From NCBI GenBank assembly GCA_026419785.1, contig JAODTK010001144.1, positions 248,001 through 312,000 on the forward strand: a stretch of 64,000 bases of DNA. Direction: 5' to 3'. Shown piece after piece: positions 59,160 through 64,000 of this stretch (the stretch's first letter is position 1; every line of letters starts with the position of its first letter). Made by a program: the position numbers and the translations under genes. The notes under the pieces are model-generated. The model was not told the origin of the DNA, ran no database searches, and was given only the letters and a program-made list of their open reading frames with translations. This stretch comes from Sclerodactyla briareus (taxonomy: Eukaryota; Echinodermata; Holothuroidea; Dendrochirotida; Sclerodactylidae).

Positions 59160-59629
59160 GCGGGCTTAGCATCCTCCGTCTGTCCGTTGATATACTTACG
59201 CAACTTTAAAGTGACCAATCGTTACAAAACTCCATATAAATAGACGCCCCGTTTAGTGTCTTAACACTAAAAGCCTGGCCGATGTTAGAACTTACACTGG
59301 TAACAAGCGCATATTTTATTTCCCTTTTCCCGAAATTTTAAAGGTTGGACTTTGTTTTGGGTCACCGTCTTGTCTTATATATAACAGCACTACCGTCTGA
59401 AATCCCCACGCAAAAAAATGAGGAACCCTTCAGACTATAAACATTATTTACGATAAACTGCAACGTTACAACAAACTTTGTATAGTGGCGATATACCGTA
59501 TCGACTCACGTCCTAATGGGTAATGTCTTGTTGTGACGTCATACACGATCACGCTTATTCGTCAGAACCGACCATGCCCTTGAAAGCTTGAAAATGTCTG
59601 ACTATAGAAACCTGGCTTTGGACATTTGA

Positions 59630-59835
59630 TTACTTCCGGACTGGGAACCGGGGGTGTATTGTCCGTTTTCCGGACTGACAGTGTGTATTTGATTTTCTGA
59701 CTGAAGGCGGTGGTCCGGACGACAGGCGTGTCGGACTGGAAAGCGTTAATTTATTTTCGGACCGACTACGTTGTGAGACGTTGCCTTCTGGTTTCGGACT
59801 GAATGCGTGGTTTTCATTTTCCGACGGGACGGGGT
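59630..59835 (+). repeat. Degenerate ~35-bp repeats of the TTTTCCGGACTGA type
   Basis: Five or six copies of a GGACTG-centred motif (CCGGACTGGGAACC, TTTTCCGGACTGACAG, GTCGGACTGGAAAG, GGTTTCGGACTGAATGC), separated by 30-45 bp. Related inverted motifs lie near the other end of the same element (58,075-58,165). They may serve as transposase-binding repeats inside the TIRs; this is inference. Confidence 0.6.
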
Positions 59836-60250
59836 GGTCGGCATTGGACGACTGTCGGCATGTCCCCTTGAACGATTGGATAGCCAATAGTCTGCATGAG
59901 CCCCACCCCCTATCCAAGAATTCACCTGACTACCCAGGCTACTAAGCATGTTACACGCTTATAGAGGACACTTACTGGAAAATGGATAGCGGATCGCCCG
60001 GAGTCTAAGTTCAGTCCAGTGTTCCATACAAGTTAGTTGACATATGCGGTGCGGCAGTTTTATACAAAACGGGCCAGCTTTTTTATTACGAATCAGCCAC
60101 AAATTCATTACAAAACGGGCTAGCTTTTTTATTACAAAACGGGCCAGCTATTACAAAACGGGCCAGCTATTACAAAACGGCCAGCTATTACAAAACGGGC
60201 CAGCTATTACAAATTGCAGCGTGTATTACAAAACGGGTCAGTACACCATT

Positions 60251-63098
60251 CAACAACTTCTATGCGATTAACCATGCACTGTATCCATAGCTACAACACG
60301 AGACATGCTATTGACATTCACATTACTCAACACAGAACATCTATTCATAGTCGAAAGCTCTCGTGCAACATATCTACACATCCGGAATAATCTACCAATT
60401 AAGTCAACTATGTAAAACAGTTACCCATTCAGATGGCGTGTTTTTAAACACTTGAAAGTAATTACTACTTACTGCTTGCTAGCCCCCATAATTTACTGTT
60501 CGACATGGATGTGCTGTTTCATGGAGGAGGGGGATCTGTATATTATGTTAATTTTTTTGTTCTGGTATCCTAAGAACCTTTTTCATTGTTTTATTCACAG
60601 AGAGAGTGGCCTACTTGACAAGCCCTCAGGAGTTTCTCAGTCCACTTTCTTTCACTTTTATATTTGTCTATTTTCATGTTTCGGTATACTTGTGAAGAAA
60701 TCAAAATACTTGAAATGAACTGGACTGAAATTAGTGGCGCCGCCACGGGGAGGGGGGAATATTTTCGGAACCAGAAAGATATTTTGCTGAGTGAAATGCA
60801 GTTTAGCAATCTTCATTTGCAGTGTGCGGGGGTCCCCTTAGAACCCTCCCCCATTTTCGTCACGAGTCGAAGACCACGCCTCTCGATAATGAGTAATCTC
60901 GAATATTTTCGAAATAACACCGCAACAATAACTAACAACCATTAACAAAGGAGTTCAACTACTGTGCACTATATATATATTCACATTCTAGAATGGCAAC
61001 ATTTCATATCATATACTATATATGCTAAATGTTGTGATTTGTGTATAGACGGAGTATTGACACTGCCCAGGCGGAGGGGGGTGACATTCATTTAAAACCT
61101 GATAACGAAAACTGACATTTTTTTTTTTCTATAGTTATTGAGAGGTTTGTTGTGGGGAATTGAGGCTTTCTCGTTCGGCGGTAATGCGCCTAACGTGATG
61201 GTGGGGCTATGCGTCGCCGTTCTGACGGCTATTTACTCCTATAGGCAAGTCGTTACGACCCCCCCCCACCCTTTTTTTGCGGCGAAACACCAATCTGGGT
61301 GAATCGTCGAGTTTTTGGCAGTGGCTGGCTCCGGTAATACGACGGCATTTCGTAGGCTTACTGCTACCGCAATTAGTATAGTATACCTGGGTAGTCCCGG
61401 ACACCTGGTAAAAAGCGGACACTGTTTTCGATCGAACGTTTACCTTAGCAACACGATAATAGAACAGTTTCACGGAACTAATCAGAGTAGAATTATTATC
61501 ATCGAAATGGGCCGATTACGAGTGAGTACTTACAACACCAAATGGCCGAATGAGGGATTCAGACTCGCTTTCGACAGTGACCTTCATCGTAGCATATTGT
61601 TGTTTCAAGTTTCATTGCGCTGTTAGTATGTAACTGCGATCGGATGCTACTTTAGTTACGTCACTGCATTATGTTTCAGTTTTTAGCCAGGTTCTGGATC
61701 GGATGTCAGAGACGGACGGCCTGGAAAATCTTGAAATCCACCTTGAATTCATCATTTTGAAAGTCGATCGATCTATTATATGCTTGTACACACCCTACTT
61801 GACTATTTGAGTGCGTTTCCTCTGCATTTTGCGATTTGGACTCTTAGAAAAATTGACGAATACTCTCAAGTGTCCGTCACTGCCAGGGACCATTAATGGG
61901 GAGTGGCAAATACTCGCAGCCGTAGAGTCGCGACTACCGAATGGGGGCTGATCAGACCATTGATTTCGTGCTCGATATTGTGAGCTACCGAAATGTATAT
62001 CTGACTGCCAGAGTGGTGGACGCCGTTTTTTTTTCGTCACGGGGCCCGGGGCATGTTCCCTCAAATCATATTTGACCCGAAAAATATTTTTGCTTGAGAA
62101 TGCATTTGGCAATTCGTTCATTAGTAGGGAGTATGTGAGTGTTATGGGGAAATATACGAGACCAACAATAAAAGAGAAAATGTGACTATAAAATAAAAAA
62201 CACCAGATTACTTCTAAAGATGTTTCAACAATGAAAAAATTTAAAAATCCTTCGACCCCCCCCCCACATTCGTCACCGATGTTCGACCAACACCTCCTGA
62301 AAGCCCCCTGCCCTGCACCCCCCCAACCAAAGTTGATGTATATCCGTTAAAGGAAAACGAACACCTAACACAATACTTGCTATCTACTCATATATCGCTA
62401 GTTTCAATGAACGGGTTAGAGGTACTGCGTCATGCATCCTGGAGATCTATCTCCTGTGAGATTGAGCATGAGCTGATATTAATGTAGGGCTTGATATATA
62501 AGAGGTCAATACTGTATGGCTTTATATTATAAAAGGTTCAGATGTATGGGATTTGAAGATGACATTCCTTCTGATTGGGGAGAAGAGAAAATCTCCCCAA
62601 AAATACTTTCACTTGATAGAAAGTGAAATTGAGACAAAACTATAGTAACCTACAAGCAATGCTTTATGGCATCACGCTCAAGCCAAGTCAATGCAAAATG
62701 GACTTATTTGAATCTCTGTTATAGAGCATGGTGAACCTGATTTGAAGAATTTTGAAGAATATACAGATAAACAGAATGTAGGCATTACTGACTTCAAGGA
62801 AGAAATTGTTTTAGCAAATAAAAAATAAAAATATAAAAAATCAGGGATTAAACTGTGGTAACCAGGGGAAAAATCATTGGTGCCCCTCTGAAGTCCATGG
62901 ACTCGAATAATGAATGTAGGCAGCACAAAAAACGGCACGAGGCTGAAATTCCAAATTTGAATGGTAATCAAACACGCTCTTTTCATCTGCTAGTTTCGAA
63001 GCAATCAGATACAAACTTAAAATAATTGTAAGCTTCCACTTCCACGACCTTCAAGGTTGATAGAGTGAAATCTCAAAAGGTAAGAGGGTACGCAATGC
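60251..63098. other. No recognised gene
   Basis: Several frames of 75-108 codons occur (60,664-60,945 plus; 61,207-61,473 minus; 61,315-61,626 plus; 61,795-62,121 minus; 62,678-62,986 minus). None carries a motif I know, and many overlap on opposite strands. C-rich tracts lie near 61,260 and 62,255-62,330. An AT run ATATATATAT is at 60,971. GTGGCGCCGCCACGGGGAGG near 60,734 resembles a hAT-type end without a partner. Confidence 0.3.
61685..61775 (+). repeat. Short repeat shared with 4.08-4.17 kb (inverted)
   Basis: GGATCGGATGTCAG, AATCTTGAAATCCACCTTGA and AAAGTCGAT match the reverse complement of 4,080-4,150 in order and spacing. The boundaries were judged by eye. Confidence 0.65.
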
Positions 63099-64000
63099 AT
63101 GGGCAAGGACGGCGACCATGGGGGAGGGGGGGGGGGCGGGGGGCGTACCCCATATTTTGGTTGGGGAGACGCAATGTTTTGTCCCCCGCCCAAATATTTG
63201 GCCGAACTGCTTGCTATTTCGATGCCACTTTATCCACACAAATCCAGCACTCCAGCAGCACCCGGTTTAAACAATATGCGTTAATGACCTGAATGATCAA
63301 GTTGGGTGGGTTGAATCATGCTGTCAGTGTAGAAGTTTTCGCGCGCACGCGCGGCGGATATTATACATATGAGTAGGGTTCCAGGACATACCAGTATAAT
63401 GGCCTTTGCAGACAACGATGTTCCTGAACAAAAAAAGTGCCTGACTGTGAAATTACTTGGGTTGTTATTTTATGATAAACGGAAGAAGGGTTCTCCTCAA
63501 TCCAATGTTTGCATAGATGGCTTACCAGCATGGCGGTGTTGCGCATTCATTGACGTTGTCGATTTCCTGAGAGGGACCGGTTATTTAAATAAACAAAAAC
63601 AAACAACAACATACAAATCGCTATTGTGAGGTGAAGGGGGTTAGGCGACGGGGGTAGGTAGGTCTACCACCTGGCGGAATCTCTGATTTTATATCATGTA
63701 TGTATGGGTGTGACCAATTGTTGAAAGTCGGGGGCACGGTGCAACAAACTATCACAATGAGGGGGTGGCACATGGTGGTGGGGCATCGAAAATGCAGTCA
63801 GGGAACACCACAAACAAATTGCGTATGTCAAAAAAAGAAATGCTTCAAAATTCAAGTGGAGGAGAAGTCCCAAATATGCCGAATTTTCGATGGGAAACGC
63901 CCCAAAAGTGTAAACTTGTGGTTTTTTTGAGCAAAGACAGTTGTGGCGACGGATGAGTGCACGACGGCGGGGACTGTGAATTTTTGGCATTATGGTTCAT
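63099..64000 (+). mobile_element. hAT-like element, left part, runs off the window
   Basis: The left end is CATGGGCAAGGACGGCGACC, close to the copy C element end (CATGGGCAGCGACCACGAGG), then poly-G (63,120-63,140), CCATATTTTGGTTGGGG and CCCAAATATTTGG. From about 63,340 the sequence is the inverted counterpart of the interior of the A/B elements: 63,400-63,600 matches the reverse of 37,620-37,830, and 63,640-63,830 that of 37,410-37,600. The TSD cannot be tested because the right end is outside. No transposase. Confidence 0.8.

Larger units (their letters stand above)
57689..60245. mobile_element. 2,557-bp TIR element with 5-bp TSD, unassigned superfamily
   Basis: Both ends read TGTACTGACCCGTTTTGTAA inwards (57,689 plus; 60,245 reversed). 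The next ~200 bp on each side is an array of TGGCCCGTTTTGTAAT modules, about eight on each arm, ending near 57,895 and 60,045. The flanks are identical: CCATT at 57,684-57,688 and 60,246-60,250. Further in, CAGTCCGAAA-type motifs near 58,075-58,165 are mirrored by repeated TTTTCCGGACTG motifs at 59,635-59,835. The centre (58,200-59,600) is non-repetitive and holds no transposase I recognise. TG...CA ends and a 4-5 bp duplication recall Ginger-type elements, but that is only a suggestion. Confidence 0.85.

Noticed and set aside
60724-60760. Left end of another hAT-like element (GTGGCGCCGCCACGGGGAGG)
   Set aside because: No matching right end or 8-bp duplication found nearby.

Overview
This window is repeat-dominated eukaryotic DNA with no complete, intact host gene that I can recognise. 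The features are non-LTR retrotransposon (LINE) reverse transcriptase (RT) remnants of several families, hAT-like DNA transposons whose terminal inverted repeats (TIRs) start CAGGGGCG, a tRNA-derived SINE, TIR/foldback elements, GT and TATC microsatellites, minisatellites and very many poly-G/poly-C tracts. This mix suggests an invertebrate metazoan. A marine deuterostome such as an echinoderm is my best guess from the repeat style, but no sequence here proves it. The longest uninterrupted reading frames are under 200 codons and most fall in repeats. Recognisable RT blocks are broken by frequent 1-2 base shifts, in duplicated and single-copy parts alike. That fits old decayed elements, an under-polished long-read assembly, or both.

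Layout. 0-5.6 kb: the 3' end of a LINE at the left edge, a two-copy tandem duplication (1.03-2.36 kb), a second LINE C-terminus (3.7-3.9 kb) and a weak terminal-exon candidate at 4.24-4.29 kb. 5.6-9.3 kb: a foldback element holding a 3x ~170-bp tandem array and a nested 1,755-bp hAT-like element with a perfect 8-bp target-site duplication (TSD) AGTGAGTG. 9.5-11.4 kb: two LINE C-termini and a hAT fragment. 11.4-13.2 kb: a 1.72-kb element with perfect 22-bp inverted ends and an internal minisatellite. 14.4-16 kb: a 591-bp hAT-type MITE (short non-autonomous TIR element), then an inverted-repeat element with a tRNA-derived SINE at its centre. 16.7-20.7 kb: an L2-like LINE end between TATC microsatellites, a repeat family bearing AGGTCA direct repeats, and an ~1.8-kb LINE RT.

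22.7-57.3 kb is the dominant structure: three tandem, same-orientation copies (A 22.7-38.1, B 38.1-49.2, C 49.3-57.3 kb) of a composite block. The order in each is LINE L-a (minus), segment X, segment Y, LINE L-b (minus), LINE L-c (plus), then a hAT-like element (A and B only). The copies differ by clean insertions: a 230-bp palindromic MITE in A, a 1.43-kb hAT-like element in B, a 1.98-kb hAT-like element in C, and about 3 kb of other repeats in A. Empty sites in the sister copies give the relative order of events.

57.7-60.2 kb holds a 2,557-bp element with ~200-bp TIRs built from short repeats and a 5-bp TSD (CCATT); I cannot place it in a superfamily with confidence. 60.3-63.1 kb has no recognised gene. 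63.1-64 kb is the left part of the hAT-like family seen in A and B, running off the window.

The pieces do not form a host pathway. They interact as mobile elements: LINEs likely supply RT for the SINE, and all the DNA elements look non-autonomous. The most novel candidates are the 57.7-60.2 kb element, the minisatellite-bearing 11.4-13.2 kb element, the hAT-like family carrying a satellite-like monomer, and the conserved AGGTCA direct-repeat-4 pairs in one repeat family.
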